Translations under genes and position numbers: made by a program
The notes under the pieces: generated by a model
Told to the model about the DNA's origin: nothing
Databases searched by the model: none
Seen by the model: the letters and a program-made list of their open reading frames with translations, nothing else
In this document: one piece after another, positions 45,628 through 54,633 of the stretch
How the letters are laid out: the number at the start of each line of letters is the position of its first letter
Position numbering within the stretch: the stretch's first letter is position 1
Assembly (NCBI GenBank): GCA_016699165.1
Contig: CP064963.1
Coordinates: 3,658,001 to 3,722,000 of the forward strand
Length of the DNA stretch: 64,000 nt
Direction of reading: 5' to 3'
Source of the DNA: Candidatus Melainabacteria bacterium
GTDB taxonomy: Bacteria > Cyanobacteriota > Vampirovibrionia > Obscuribacterales > Obscuribacteraceae

Positions 45628-46443
45628 ATGACTAAAGAAGAAAAATTGCTGGAGCGCCTCGCCTCTTTAGAAAGTGTCATGGTGGCATATTCAGGCGGCG
45701 TGGATAGTGCGTTGCTTGCTTATTATGCAAAGAAGGCCTTGGGTGCGCAGGCAGTAATCGTTATAGCCGTGTCTGGAAGTCTGGCTCAGTCTGATTTAGA
45801 GCGAGCCCGAGCGCAGGCAGAACAGTTTGATTTTGACTTAATTGAGATTGAAACGCACGAAACTGATTTGCCCGAATATAAAGTAAACGACGCGCGTCGT
45901 TGTTTCTTTTGCAAAGCTACTTTATTTCAAGAAATGGAAGGTCTGGCAAAAGAGCGAGGAATTAAACATATTGCTTATGGTGCAAACGTAGACGACCTGC
46001 AAGATTTTAGACCAGGACATCAAGCTGCAAAAGAACACAATGTATTGAGCCCGCTGCAAGAAGTTGGTTTAGTAAAAGACGAGATACGCGCACTTGCTAA
46101 AATAGCCGGTCTTCCCTCATATGACTGGCCGTCGAATGCATGTTTGTCTTCGCGTATTCCCACTTTTACACCAGTAGAAATTATTAGTTTGTCTCAAATA
46201 GAAAAGTCAGAAGACTTCGTCAAGTCGCTTGGCTTCAAGCAAGTACGTGTGCGACATTTGCCACAGGGAGCTTCAGTTGAAGTGGGCGTGGATGAATTGT
46301 CTAAATTTGATCTGGAACCAAATCTGGTGTCACAAATAGAGACTGAACTAAAACGAATAGGCTATAAGTCTATCCAAATAAATCCTCAAGGCTACAGACA
46401 AGGCTCGATGAATATTATGAATAAAACTGCGAGTAAGCCATGA
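45628..46443 (+). CDS. larE: LarE, ATP-dependent sulfur-donating enzyme for the nickel-pincer cofactor
   Basis: 271 residues. PP-loop AYSGGVDSA at about 20-28; RRCFFCK near 90; DDLQDFRPG near 130; SNACLSSRIPTFTP near 168-183, with Cys172 at the position that in LarE gives up its sulfur to the pyridinium cofactor, leaving dehydroalanine. Follows an NDP-sugar dehydratase gene and overlaps larB by 4 bp. A LarC-type nickel insertase was not seen in the window. Confidence 0.93.
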   Translation: MTKEEKLLERLASLESVMVAYSGGVDSALLAYYAKKALGAQAVIVIAVSGSLAQSDLERARAQAEQFDFDLIEIETHETDLPEYKVNDARRCFFCKATLFQEMEGLAKERGIKHIAYGANVDDLQDFRPGHQAAKEHNVLSPLQEVGLVKDEIRALAKIAGLPSYDWPSNACLSSRIPTFTPVEIISLSQIEKSEDFVKSLGFKQVRVRHLPQGASVEVGVDELSKFDLEPNLVSQIETELKRIGYKSIQINPQGYRQGSMNIMNKTASKP

Positions 46444-47126
46444 CTGAAAATGTGAAAGTACCGCCATTTGAAAATCTAGACTTTGCCTGTGTCGATCACG
46501 ATAGAGCCATCCGTCAAGGTGTTGGCGAAGTTATTTTTGCGCCTGGAAAAACTGCCGATCAGATAGTATCTATCGCCCAAAATCTTTTGCAATCACAGTC
46601 ATTTGCGCTGGCTACGCGTGTTAGCGAAGACCAGTATGAAGAAGCAAAGTCATTGTTTGATCAGGTTCATTATTTTAAAACTGCAAAAATTATGCGCTTT
46701 GGAGCGATGTCGAATAAAAAACTTGATTTTAGTTGTGGTGTCTTAAGTGCCGGAACTTCAGATATTCCAGTAGCTGAAGAAGCGGCTGTATTTCTAGAAC
46801 ATTATGGTGTGCAAGTATCGCGTGTGTTTGATGTGGGCGTAGCCGGAATTCATAGATTGCTTGCAAGAGTTGACGAGTTCAATACTTGCAACGCTGTGAT
46901 AGTAGTGGCCGGGATGGACGGCGCACTTCCAAGCGTGGTTGGTGGATTGCTTGCGTGTCCTGTAATTGCTGTGCCAACGTCAATTGGATACGGCACTGCC
47001 TTTGGTGGCATCACTGCTCTTATGACTATGCTCAATAGTTGCGCATCAGGAGTTGCCGTGGTCAACATAGACAACGGATTTGGCGCAGCCATGGCTGTTT
47101 TAAGACAATGCAATCAGTTGAAATAG
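46440..47126 (+). CDS. larB: LarB, nickel-pincer cofactor biosynthesis carboxylase
   Basis: 228 residues; the C-terminal half is an AIR-carboxylase-like Rossmann domain: SAGTSDIPVAEEAAVFLEHYGVQVSRVFDVGVAGIHRLL and VVAGMDGALPSVVGGLLACPVIAVPTSIGYG. LarB carboxylates and hydrolyses nicotinic acid adenine dinucleotide to start synthesis of the nickel-pincer nucleotide used by lactate racemase and related isomerases. Start overlaps larE (ATGA). Its TAG abuts the stop of the convergent htrA gene. Confidence 0.94.
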   Translation: MTENVKVPPFENLDFACVDHDRAIRQGVGEVIFAPGKTADQIVSIAQNLLQSQSFALATRVSEDQYEEAKSLFDQVHYFKTAKIMRFGAMSNKKLDFSCGVLSAGTSDIPVAEEAAVFLEHYGVQVSRVFDVGVAGIHRLLARVDEFNTCNAVIVVAGMDGALPSVVGGLLACPVIAVPTSIGYGTAFGGITALMTMLNSCASGVAVVNIDNGFGAAMAVLRQCNQLK

Positions 47127-48308
47127 TTAGGGCAGTTTTCCCGAACCTGGAATTGGTGTTGCTTGACTGGGATATTGACCGACGCTCATTGAAAGCTCTA
47201 CAGGCTTTCCGTCGCGTATAACGCTCAACTTGATATTCTGTCCAATTTTTTTTGAAAGTATGTAATCGCGCACTTCTTTGGGAGAGCGGACCGATTTGCT
47301 GTCTACCTTTTGAATAATGTCTTTGGACAGAATGCCGCCCTGGCCTGCAGGTCCGTTTTTGAAGACTTCTCTTACTGCGACGCCGATTGTGTCGGATGGC
47401 AGATTTAAAGTTTCGGCCACTTCTTCGTTTACTTCGACCATGGCAATGCCGATCCAGGGACGATGTACTACTTTGTCAGTAATTAAATCGTCTATGACGT
47501 TTTTGGCGATATCTGCTGGAATCGCAAAGCCGATGTTCTGAGCGAACTGTTTCGTTATGATGGCTGTGTTTACACCGATGACTTCGCCTTTGATGTTGAT
47601 TAGCGGTCCGCCTGAATTGCCTCTGTTAATTGCAGCATCTGTTTGCAGGAAGTTTATATTTCCGTTGATATCGTGTACGTCCCGTCCAACAGCTGAGATG
47701 ATACCGAAAGTGACTGTATGCTTGAAGCCCATGGGGCTGCCGATTGCGATGGAAAATTCTCCCGGACGCACTTTGCTCGAATTGCCGAAATTGAGAGTGG
47801 GCAAATTTTTCGCATCAATTTTCAATATGGCGAGGTCGGAGAAGCTGTCTGTGCCTACAATCTGTGCATCGTAATTTTTGCCATTTTGAAATGACACTTC
47901 AATTTTTCCAGCATTTGCAACAACGTGGTTGTTGGTGACAATATAACCATTGTCTCGAACTACAAAACCGGTACCTGAGCCGACAGAGCCTTTCTCCATC
48001 TTTTTTAAAAGCTCTTCGACGTCTTGTAATCTCATGTTTCGTCCATTAATTCGAACCTGCGTATTTGGTGGCAGGTTGCGATTAATCAGCTTGGAAGAAT
48101 TGCTCACTAAAGGTGAAACATCAATGTTCACCACCGCTGGTGCGGCCTTTTCTGCAATGTCTGCAATGCTATTTGGCGTCAGTGCATTTACAGCTGAGCT
48201 GGAATCAGCTTGTGCCGGAGCGGTGCTAAGTGAGCCAAGTAAAGTGGCGCCTAGAGCCAGGCTCAGGCTGAGATTTAAAAAATAAGTCTGTTTTTTTATC
48301 ATATCCAA
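47127..48308 (-). CDS. htrA: HtrA/DegP-like periplasmic serine protease with PDZ domain
   Basis: 393 residues: signal peptide (LNLSLSLALGATLLGSLSTAPAQA), trypsin-like domain with the catalytic triad (YIVTNNHVVANAGK; FSDLAILKID; INRGNSGGPLINIKGEVIGVNTAI) and one C-terminal PDZ (GVAVREVFKNGPAGQGGILSKDIIQKVDSKSVRSPKEVRDYI). Family members degrade or refold misfolded envelope proteins. A second ATG three codons in is an alternative start. Directly convergent with larB with no spacer. Confidence 0.97.
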   Translation of the reverse strand: MDMIKKQTYFLNLSLSLALGATLLGSLSTAPAQADSSSAVNALTPNSIADIAEKAAPAVVNIDVSPLVSNSSKLINRNLPPNTQVRINGRNMRLQDVEELLKKMEKGSVGSGTGFVVRDNGYIVTNNHVVANAGKIEVSFQNGKNYDAQIVGTDSFSDLAILKIDAKNLPTLNFGNSSKVRPGEFSIAIGSPMGFKHTVTFGIISAVGRDVHDINGNINFLQTDAAINRGNSGGPLINIKGEVIGVNTAIITKQFAQNIGFAIPADIAKNVIDDLITDKVVHRPWIGIAMVEVNEEVAETLNLPSDTIGVAVREVFKNGPAGQGGILSKDIIQKVDSKSVRSPKEVRDYILSKKIGQNIKLSVIRDGKPVELSMSVGQYPSQATPIPGSGKLP

Positions 48309-48424
48309 TCAGTGTATCAAAATAAGTAAGGTTCGATAGTCAATCTGACGACGAGCTTGCCGCAATGATTCCGTCAATTCTTAAAACCGTCTAAAGAATT
48401 GTTTCTTTCGGCAGTGAAAATACA

Positions 48425-48464
48425 AATTAGAAAGCGTAACCGTTAACGGTTACGCTTTCTAATT
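48425..48464. repeat. Dispersed palindromic repeat, copy D (perfect 40-bp palindrome)
   Basis: A perfect inverted repeat centred on AACCGTTAACGGTT, extending 20 bp each side (AATTAGAAAG…CTTTCTAATT), with no loop. It lies between two minus-strand genes and could terminate the gene at 48516. The core matches the copies at 5582, 28299 and 30839. Confidence 0.8.
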
Positions 48465-48515
48465 GATTGATGCTAGTCGACCGAGATGGCTGCTCAGCGG
48501 TAGCCTGTTTGGGTT

Positions 48516-48881
48516 TTAGCGATAGTCGTTGTCGGTGCTTTGTTTGTAAATCTCACGACTTAACTTATCTTGTTTCTTGTCAAGCTTTTCCGCTTCAGAA
48601 TAGCTAAGACCGCGTCCGGACCTTTGCATGTCACGTGCGTCGCGTGCAATTTCACGTTTTTTCTTTTTCAATTTACGTGCTTCTTTGCGAGTCAATTCTC
48701 CGGTGGCAACGCCATTGTTAATCATTTGATTTTGCTGATGAGACTGGTTATTGTCTAAGCTCGAAGATTTTCTCCAGAACCATCTGGCATCTGCTTGTCC
48801 GGCACAAATTGTGGCCGATACGAAAGTGACGCTCAAAAGAGAAGCGACACTCAAGTTCAATATTCTATTTTGAATCATCAT
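48516..48881 (-). CDS. Small secreted basic protein, unknown
   Basis: 121 residues: signal peptide (LNLSVASLLSVTFVSATICAGQADA), then a highly charged, Lys/Arg/Asp-rich region (TRKEARKLKKKKREIARDARDMQRSGRGLSYSEAEKLDKKQDKLSREIY), likely a helical basic domain that could bind polyanions or nucleic acid outside the inner membrane. No family known. The 40-bp palindrome follows its stop. Confidence 0.72.
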   Translation of the reverse strand: MMIQNRILNLSVASLLSVTFVSATICAGQADARWFWRKSSSLDNNQSHQQNQMINNGVATGELTRKEARKLKKKKREIARDARDMQRSGRGLSYSEAEKLDKKQDKLSREIYKQSTDNDYR

Positions 48882-48983
48882 TGAGTCCTCTAATGTCTTT
48901 ATACATATATAGATATAGCTAAAGGTGGTCGAACCTGTTCAGGGCGCACAGGCTCAATGATTCTAAGAGATTTCGGGTTCTAG

Positions 48984-50186
48984 TTAGCTGCGACCCATGC
49001 CTAATTGCTGGGCAGTTTGATAAACCTTACCTTCGGTCAAAATTGAAGGTGCAATTATCACTTCCACTTCTTTCATTTCAGAAAGATTAGTAGCTCCAAG
49101 TGTTCCCATACTTGTTTTCAGCGCTCCGGTTAAGTTTTGAGTTCCATCATCTACAGTGGCTGGACCATTTAAAATTATTTCGAGCGAAACAGTGGTGCCA
49201 ACTTTGATTCTGGTGCCACGTGGCAATACCGGACTAGGTGTAGCCATGCCCCAGTGATAACCCTTGCCTGGAGCTTCTTTTGCTCTGGCTAAAGGTGAGC
49301 CTATCATTACAGCATCGGCACCACAGGCAATGGCTTTGCAAATGTCGCCAGATGTAACCATGCCGCCATCGGCGATGATTAGAGGCTGGTTTTTACCATT
49401 TGATTTAAAATCAATTGCAGCTTGTGCACAGTCTGCAATGGCTGTTGCCATTGGAACGCCAATACCAAGAACGCCACGCGATGTGCATGCAGCTCCGGGT
49501 CCTACTCCGACTAAAATGCCAGCAACGCCTGTTTCAAGCAAAGCAAGCGCCACTTCGTATCTGACGCAGTTGCCGACTATCACTGGGATATTGGTTGATT
49601 TACAGAATTTATGCAAATCCAGACTAGTGAGATTATTGGCTGATTTGTGTTCGATGCCGGTGACAGTCGATTGAATGAATAAGAAATCTAGTCCCGCTTT
49701 AACTGCCACTACGCCAATGGTTTCTGCCACGTTTGGCGTGACGCTTGCAGCTGCAAGAACGCCTTTTTCTTTTATTTCCAAAATTCGTTTTGAAATAAGA
49801 GCATCTTTGATTGGGGCTGAATAAAGTTTTTGCATCAATGGCACAAATTTATCAGGCGGGCAATTTGTGATTTCGCCATAGACTTCTGCTGTGTCTTCGT
49901 ATCGTGTCTGAACACCTTGCAGGTTCAAAGGTCCAAGACCGCCGAGTTTACCCATCAAGCCTGCCATTTCGACGTCGACTACGCTGTCCATAGCAGAAGC
50001 CAAGATAGGTATGCTCAGTTCATGATTTCCAAGCATCGTGCTTATTTCGCAAACGTCGGGGTCAGCGGTACGAGCACCGGGTGCAAGCGCTATTTCATCA
50101 AAACCGTAAGTCCGTCTTGAAGTCTTAGCCCTACCGATAGAAACGCCGCCAATGGCTTGCTGTTCGCGAACTTGCGTATTGCCCAT
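48984..50186 (-). CDS. IMP dehydrogenase-related protein (GuaB3-type family)
   Basis: About 400 residues, IMPDH-type TIM barrel: RRTYGFDEIALAPGARTADPDVC, IPILASAMDSVVDVEMAGLMGKLGGLGPLNLQGVQ, GVGPGAACTSRGVLGIGVP (catalytic Cys loop) and IADGGMVTSGDICKAIACGADAVMIGSPLARAKEAPG. There is no CBS (Bateman) insertion. This pattern is typical of GuaB-related paralogues of uncertain enzymatic role; relatives may not be true IMPDH. The frame opens at 50228, but MGNTQ at 50186 is the more likely start. Divergent from anmK. Confidence 0.88.
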   Translation of the reverse strand: MGNTQVREQQAIGGVSIGRAKTSRRTYGFDEIALAPGARTADPDVCEISTMLGNHELSIPILASAMDSVVDVEMAGLMGKLGGLGPLNLQGVQTRYEDTAEVYGEITNCPPDKFVPLMQKLYSAPIKDALISKRILEIKEKGVLAAASVTPNVAETIGVVAVKAGLDFLFIQSTVTGIEHKSANNLTSLDLHKFCKSTNIPVIVGNCVRYEVALALLETGVAGILVGVGPGAACTSRGVLGIGVPMATAIADCAQAAIDFKSNGKNQPLIIADGGMVTSGDICKAIACGADAVMIGSPLARAKEAPGKGYHWGMATPSPVLPRGTRIKVGTTVSLEIILNGPATVDDGTQNLTGALKTSMGTLGATNLSEMKEVEVIIAPSILTEGKVYQTAQQLGMGRS

Positions 50187-50255
50187 TTCTAGATCCCCGA
50201 ATTTCCTGATTAATCTGTGACGACACAAACATTAGCGTACAATATGAGCGTGGTT

Positions 50256-51431
50256 ATGAAAACACTAAATGTACTTGGGCTTAATAGCGGCACCTCCATG
50301 GATGGAGTGGACGCGGCCATTTTTAAAATTTCGCCTCTTAATGGTGAGTCTTCAGGGGATTTTCCAAGGCTCAAAATTCAGCCACTGGCAAGCGACCTGG
50401 TCCCTTTTGATCCTATTTTTCAAAAAAAATTGGCAGCACTTGTTGGTCGTGGTCATGCCACACTCGACGAGATGTGTTTGCTTAACACCGCTCTTGGTCA
50501 CGTTTTTGCACAAAGCGCTCAAGTGCTCATGCAAAAAGCAAAAAAATTGGGCGAAGAAGTCCAGCTCATAGGTTCCCACGGACAGACAATCTGGCACCAT
50601 CCAGCTAAATCTGATTTTTGGGGTGTAAGAACCTCTGGCACCCTACAATTGGGTGATGCAGCCGTTTTGCAGGCGATTTGCAAAGTTCCGGTGGTGTCCG
50701 ATTTTAGAGCAAACGACGTTGCGTATGGTGGTCAGGGCGCGCCTCTTGTATCTTTTGCCGACGAAGTTTTATTTGGTCATATGGGCAAAGCACTTGGTGT
50801 TTTAAACATAGGTGGTATCGCCAATTTGACAGTCATAAACGAAGACGGTCGGGCGATAATGGCTTACGATACAGGTCCCGGCAACATGATCATGGATCAT
50901 TTCACTTCAGTCTTTTTCGACAAAGCCTTGGACGAAGACGGTAAAATTGCAGCTTCTGGAAAAGTTGATGAAGATTGGCTTGAATCAATTTTGAAGCATC
51001 CCTATTTTCAGGTCGCTCCGCCCAAAACTACTGGACGCGAGGATTTCGGTCTTAAATTCGCCGAGCAATTGTTGCAAGAAGTCAAACAAAGAGGCATCGA
51101 GCCAAAAGACGCAATTGCCACAGCCACAGCCCTCACCGCCACATCTATCGCACGATCTTACTTGGGATTTGTCAGGCGCAGAGTCGAAATTCAGACTGTA
51201 ATCATTGGTGGTGGTGGCGGTCAAAACAAAACGTTGATGCAACTTTTGAAAAAAGAGTGGGGCGGCAATGTTGAGCTTCTGCCGCATGAACACTTTGGAA
51301 TCTCGACCAAATTTAAAGAAGCTCTGTTATTCGCCTTGCTTGCTTACACAACTTATTTTGGCATCCCAAACAATGTGCCTGAATGTACAGGCGCTTCCAG
51401 ACGCGTTTGTCTTGGTAAAATTATTCACTAG
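50256..51431 (+). CDS. anmK: Anhydro-N-acetylmuramic acid kinase
   Basis: About 391 residues. NVLGLNSGTSMDGVDAA (ATP site), LIGSHGQTIWHHP, LGVLNIGGIANLTVI, AYDTGPGNMIMD and QTVIIGGGGGQNKTLMQLL are all AnmK family signatures. It phosphorylates and opens 1,6-anhydro-MurNAc from recycled peptidoglycan to give MurNAc-6-P. The frame opens at 50217 (GTG); the ATG at 50256 puts the ATP motif at the usual distance from the N-terminus. Confidence 0.95.
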   Translation: MKTLNVLGLNSGTSMDGVDAAIFKISPLNGESSGDFPRLKIQPLASDLVPFDPIFQKKLAALVGRGHATLDEMCLLNTALGHVFAQSAQVLMQKAKKLGEEVQLIGSHGQTIWHHPAKSDFWGVRTSGTLQLGDAAVLQAICKVPVVSDFRANDVAYGGQGAPLVSFADEVLFGHMGKALGVLNIGGIANLTVINEDGRAIMAYDTGPGNMIMDHFTSVFFDKALDEDGKIAASGKVDEDWLESILKHPYFQVAPPKTTGREDFGLKFAEQLLQEVKQRGIEPKDAIATATALTATSIARSYLGFVRRRVEIQTVIIGGGGGQNKTLMQLLKKEWGGNVELLPHEHFGISTKFKEALLFALLAYTTYFGIPNNVPECTGASRRVCLGKIIH

Positions 51432-51438
51432 GTAATCG

Positions 51439-51924
51439 ATGTTAATTCGCGATTCTGGTAACAAACTAACAATCACCGATTTTCCGCAGAGGGAGGCGTT
51501 TTATGCCTTAATTCCTTTTTTTGCGATGATGTTAGCTTCGCTAAAAATTATTCCGCCGCATCCAATTTATGCAATTACTGCTGCCGTCTTTTTGCTTGTC
51601 TACTTGTATGGAGCACGTTTTTGTTCAGCGATTTTTGATAGAGGCTCAAGAAAAATATTTTGGAAAAAAGTTGGATTTTTTAAAAGCGAGTCAGGCGAAT
51701 GCACTTTCGAACAAGTAAAAGAAATAGCAATTGGAACAACCGATGTTGAAGATTCTTCCAAGGGCAAACACTATAGAATTGTCTTGTGCCTGGAAGCGAG
51801 GACCGTTCCTCTCACAGATACTTATCAGTATGGACGAGAAAAAACGCTTGAGCGCCTAGAGCTTTTGGGCAAATATTCAGGTATCCAGATTAATCTAAAA
51901 ATTCTTGAAATCGAGCAAAAATGA
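51439..51924 (+). CDS. Membrane protein with two N-terminal helices and a C-terminal strand-rich domain
   Basis: 161 residues. Hydrophobic hairpin at about 22-60 (AFYALIPFFAMMLASLKII, IYAITAAVFLLVYLYGARFC), then a soluble domain (DRGSRKIFWKKVGFFKSESGECTFEQVKEIAIGTTDVEDSSKGKHYRIVLCLEARTVPLTD) of alternating strands that resembles bacterial PH-like domains. Function unknown. Its stop overlaps the next gene's start (ATGA). Confidence 0.75.
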   Translation: MLIRDSGNKLTITDFPQREAFYALIPFFAMMLASLKIIPPHPIYAITAAVFLLVYLYGARFCSAIFDRGSRKIFWKKVGFFKSESGECTFEQVKEIAIGTTDVEDSSKGKHYRIVLCLEARTVPLTDTYQYGREKTLERLELLGKYSGIQINLKILEIEQK

Positions 51925-53132
51925 CAGATAGCAACGATTTGGTTTTGCCTGAAGGCATAAATTACGAGTGCACCGGTTGCGGCAAGTGTTGTGGCGGCTG
52001 GGCGATACCCATGACCCAGGACGATTACGAGCGTATTTCGGAAGTCGATTGGGGCGAAAAGAATGACAAATTTAAAAATCAAAATCTTTTTCGTGAATTG
52101 AAAGATTACGAGATGGCGAACACGCCTTATTCTTATGCGATTAAACCAGGTGCCGACAATCGCTGTCCATTTCTGGTCGACAATTTGTGTTTTATTCATA
52201 GCTTGAATGGACCTAAATTCAAGCCATCTATCTGTCAATTATTTCCTTATAGTTTCAACAAAACACCTACTGGAACATATGCCACCATTAGCTTTGTAAG
52301 CATGGGCGCAATAAACAATTCAGGCAAGGCTCTTTTAGACCAGCGCGATTATTTGGAAAGTAAACTTGGCGAATTTAAACAGCTCTATCCAGATCACGAG
52401 CCGAACTGGTCTTCAATTACGCTTGCCACAGGCGTTTCTTTGACCTGGGACGAATACATGCTCTTAGATGAGCAGCTTATTGGCTGTATGAGTGATGCAA
52501 GCAAAACTTTTGAAGATAGATTCATCGCGGGCTCGGATCTATTAATAGACGAGTTCAACAAAAAACGAGAACGTCTTGGTGTCAAAGGCAATGTTAGTCC
52601 TGCTTTGAACTGGCAAGACAAGCAGTTAATAAAAGCTTTGCGCAAGATTTATTTCCCGGTAAAGCCGCTTGGAAAAGGCGAAGGCGATTTCAATTTTTAT
52701 AAATTTCTGGCTCAGGTCGTCTTGAATGGCGCATTTCCAGTAAATATAGACCTACCTGGACACGCTTATTCTATAGAGAAGCTGTCCAAAATTCCGTTTC
52801 CTCAGGAAGACCCGGATATTTCCAGTCTCATATATAGGTATTTTTTCAGCAGGCTCTTTGGCAAACATTATTTTGGCGCGGGCTTTGGTCAGTTGTCTGT
52901 AATTACAGGCTTTCATCACCTGGCAATCTTATATGCTCTTATTAAATTGCAGTCTAAAGCGTCCAGCTTGCAGAGGGGTTCGGCTACTGTGAGCTATCTT
53001 GATGTGGCTGCTGCGGTTCGCCAGCTTGAAAAACGATTGGGCGAAACAAGTTTGGATGGAATGGCTGCGGCTACTTTTGAACTGCTTATGTTTAGTCCTA
53101 ACCGAATGCGCCGCATACTGGCTTTTAGCTGA
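51921..53132 (+). CDS. YkgJ-family cysteine cluster protein
   Basis: 403 residues. INYECTGCGKCCGGWAIPM at about 10-28 and CPFLVDNLCFIHSLNGPKFKPSICQLFPY at about 74-102 supply the conserved cysteines (C-x2-C-x2-CC … C … C … C-x2-FP) thought to bind a metal or iron-sulfur cluster in this family. The rest (LSKIPFPQEDPDISSLIYRYFFSRLFG… onward) is alpha-helical and unassigned. Function of the family is not established. Coupled to the small membrane protein upstream. Confidence 0.87.
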   Translation: MTDSNDLVLPEGINYECTGCGKCCGGWAIPMTQDDYERISEVDWGEKNDKFKNQNLFRELKDYEMANTPYSYAIKPGADNRCPFLVDNLCFIHSLNGPKFKPSICQLFPYSFNKTPTGTYATISFVSMGAINNSGKALLDQRDYLESKLGEFKQLYPDHEPNWSSITLATGVSLTWDEYMLLDEQLIGCMSDASKTFEDRFIAGSDLLIDEFNKKRERLGVKGNVSPALNWQDKQLIKALRKIYFPVKPLGKGEGDFNFYKFLAQVVLNGAFPVNIDLPGHAYSIEKLSKIPFPQEDPDISSLIYRYFFSRLFGKHYFGAGFGQLSVITGFHHLAILYALIKLQSKASSLQRGSATVSYLDVAAAVRQLEKRLGETSLDGMAAATFELLMFSPNRMRRILAFS

Positions 53133-53157
53133 TTTTTCCAAGAAAGATTAAATCGGC

Positions 53158-53186
53158 TTGACTTTGTTGTCAGTGGCAAGTAAATT
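53158..53186 (+). promoter_or_regulatory. Sigma70-type promoter of small secreted protein copy 1
   Basis: TTGACT (53158-53163), 17-bp spacer, TAAATT (53181-53186). Transcription start near 53193 leaves a leader of about 80 nt with GGAGG before the ATG at 53272. A matching promoter precedes copy 2 at 57503. Confidence 0.65.
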
Positions 53187-53271
53187 GGATTCATCGAAAC
53201 GAACCAAGGTTGCATTTGCGACCGGCTGACCACCTTACTAATTTACCTATAATTTTCCGGAGGTTTCACTT

Positions 53272-53787
53272 ATGAAACTCGTACAAAAACTTACTATGTC
53301 TTTGGTAGCTCTTTCTTTCGTCGCCGGTGTTGCTGCAGCTCCTGCAAATGCACAAGATGCTTTCTCAAGTATGTCTTCTGACACAGGCGCTCAAATTAAT
53401 AGCAATCAGCAAATCACAGGAAGCCAAACACAACAGTACACAGACGGACAAGCCCCAATGTTGCAGGGTGCCACCAACGGCACAATCGGACCACAAGGTG
53501 GAGACGCTACAGCAGTAATGGGTGTAAACACCGCTGGTACAGTACGTGTTAACAACTTGGCTAACTTGGAAGCTTTGCTCAACATCATCGCAAACGGTAT
53601 GGAAATCCTCGGTATCGCTTGGGGCGGACCCACAATGATCATGGGCTTCATGCACATGGCTGCTGGTACACAAGACGCAATGAAGAAAGTACTCTTCGGA
53701 GCAGCTGGTGTCACAGGTGGTTTGGCTACCCCTGGTTGCATCAACTGGCTTGTTGCCTCAGCCCGCGACGCAAACCTTTTCAGCTAA
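53272..53787 (+). CDS. Small secreted/membrane protein, duplicated (copy 1), pilin-like
   Basis: 171 residues. Signal peptide MKLVQKLTMSLVALSFVAG…ANA. A mature Ser/Gln/Thr/Gly-rich N-terminal region (DAFSSMSSDTGAQINSNQQ…) precedes two hydrophobic segments (NNLANLEALLNIIANGMEILGIAWGGPTMIMGFMHM and AMKKVLFGAAGVTGGLATPGCINWLV). Size and two-helix layout resemble TrbC/VirB2 pilins, but I give that low weight. The mature protein differs from copy 2 (57503) at a single residue (Ile/Val), while the DNA differs at many synonymous sites. Strong GGAGG Shine-Dalgarno and own terminator at 53848. Confidence 0.9.
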   Translation: MKLVQKLTMSLVALSFVAGVAAAPANAQDAFSSMSSDTGAQINSNQQITGSQTQQYTDGQAPMLQGATNGTIGPQGGDATAVMGVNTAGTVRVNNLANLEALLNIIANGMEILGIAWGGPTMIMGFMHMAAGTQDAMKKVLFGAAGVTGGLATPGCINWLVASARDANLFS

Positions 53788-53847
53788 TCCAGTTATATCT
53801 AACGCCAACGCCTAACGCTAGATTTTCCCAGATCTCTAGCAACGAAG

Positions 53848-53869
53848 CCGCCCCGCAAGGGGCGGTTTT
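53848..53869 (+). terminator. Intrinsic terminator after secreted protein copy 1
   Basis: CCGCCCC-GCAA-GGGGCGG followed by TTTT, a textbook rho-independent terminator 60 bp after the stop. Confidence 0.92.
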
Positions 53870-53922
53870 GTTATGTGTTAGTCTATTGAATCCTAGTCAA
53901 ACGAAACAAAATTTGGAGACAC

Positions 53923-54543
53923 GTGCTAACTATGTCAAATCAAAGCCAGGCCTCAACTCTTCTTAGTATGTTGAACATGCAGCCCAAGCCATCGCCATTG
54001 AGCGAATCGGCACTTGTAATTATCGATGCCCAACGCGAATATCTAGATGGCAGCCTGCCTTTGCATCAAATAGACAAGGCATTGATCGAACTAAAAGAAT
54101 TACTTATGCGTGCGCGCAAACTAGACATTCCAATTTTTCATATCGTTCACCACGCACCAAGTGGTGCTCCCATCTTCAATCCCGATGGCGAGTTCAGTCA
54201 TATTATTGATGCTGTAAAGCCAATCGATAAAGAGCAAGTAATCATCAAACATTCGCCAAGTAGTTTTGTGGGGACCGATTTAGAAAAACTTTTGAAAGAA
54301 CAAAAGAAACAGAATTTGGTGCTTGGTGGTTTCATGACTCACATGTGCATAAACGCTACAGCAAGAGGCGCAAGCGATCTGGGATTTGCTGCGACTGTGG
54401 TTGCATCGACTTGTGCAACTCGCGATTTGCCGGGACTGGATGGTCAAGTTTTGAGAGCAGAAGATGTGCACAAAACAAATTTGGCGGCCCTTGCCGATTT
54501 GGTTGCATGTGTAATTCCAAGTATTAAAGAATTATCTGATTGA
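53923..54543 (+). CDS. Isochorismatase-family cysteine hydrolase
   Basis: 206 residues (GTG 53923 or ATG 53932). SALVIIDAQREYLDG supplies the catalytic Asp; VIIKHSPSSFVGTDLEKLL the Lys region; LVLGGFMTHMCINATARGASDLGFAATVVASTCATRDL the nucleophilic Cys (THMC) with the family's cis-peptide context. Members hydrolyse amides or thiol-like bonds (nicotinamidase, isochorismatase, biuret or ureidoacrylate hydrolases). The substrate is unknown. Confidence 0.9.
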   Translation: MLTMSNQSQASTLLSMLNMQPKPSPLSESALVIIDAQREYLDGSLPLHQIDKALIELKELLMRARKLDIPIFHIVHHAPSGAPIFNPDGEFSHIIDAVKPIDKEQVIIKHSPSSFVGTDLEKLLKEQKKQNLVLGGFMTHMCINATARGASDLGFAATVVASTCATRDLPGLDGQVLRAEDVHKTNLAALADLVACVIPSIKELSD

Positions 54544-54633
54544 TTTAATTGCCAAGTTGAATTATCTTAGATCTAAGCTTGCCTCGTTTCTAATCAAATA
54601 GACTTTTATAACTCGTTGATTTGAGACTGAGCC

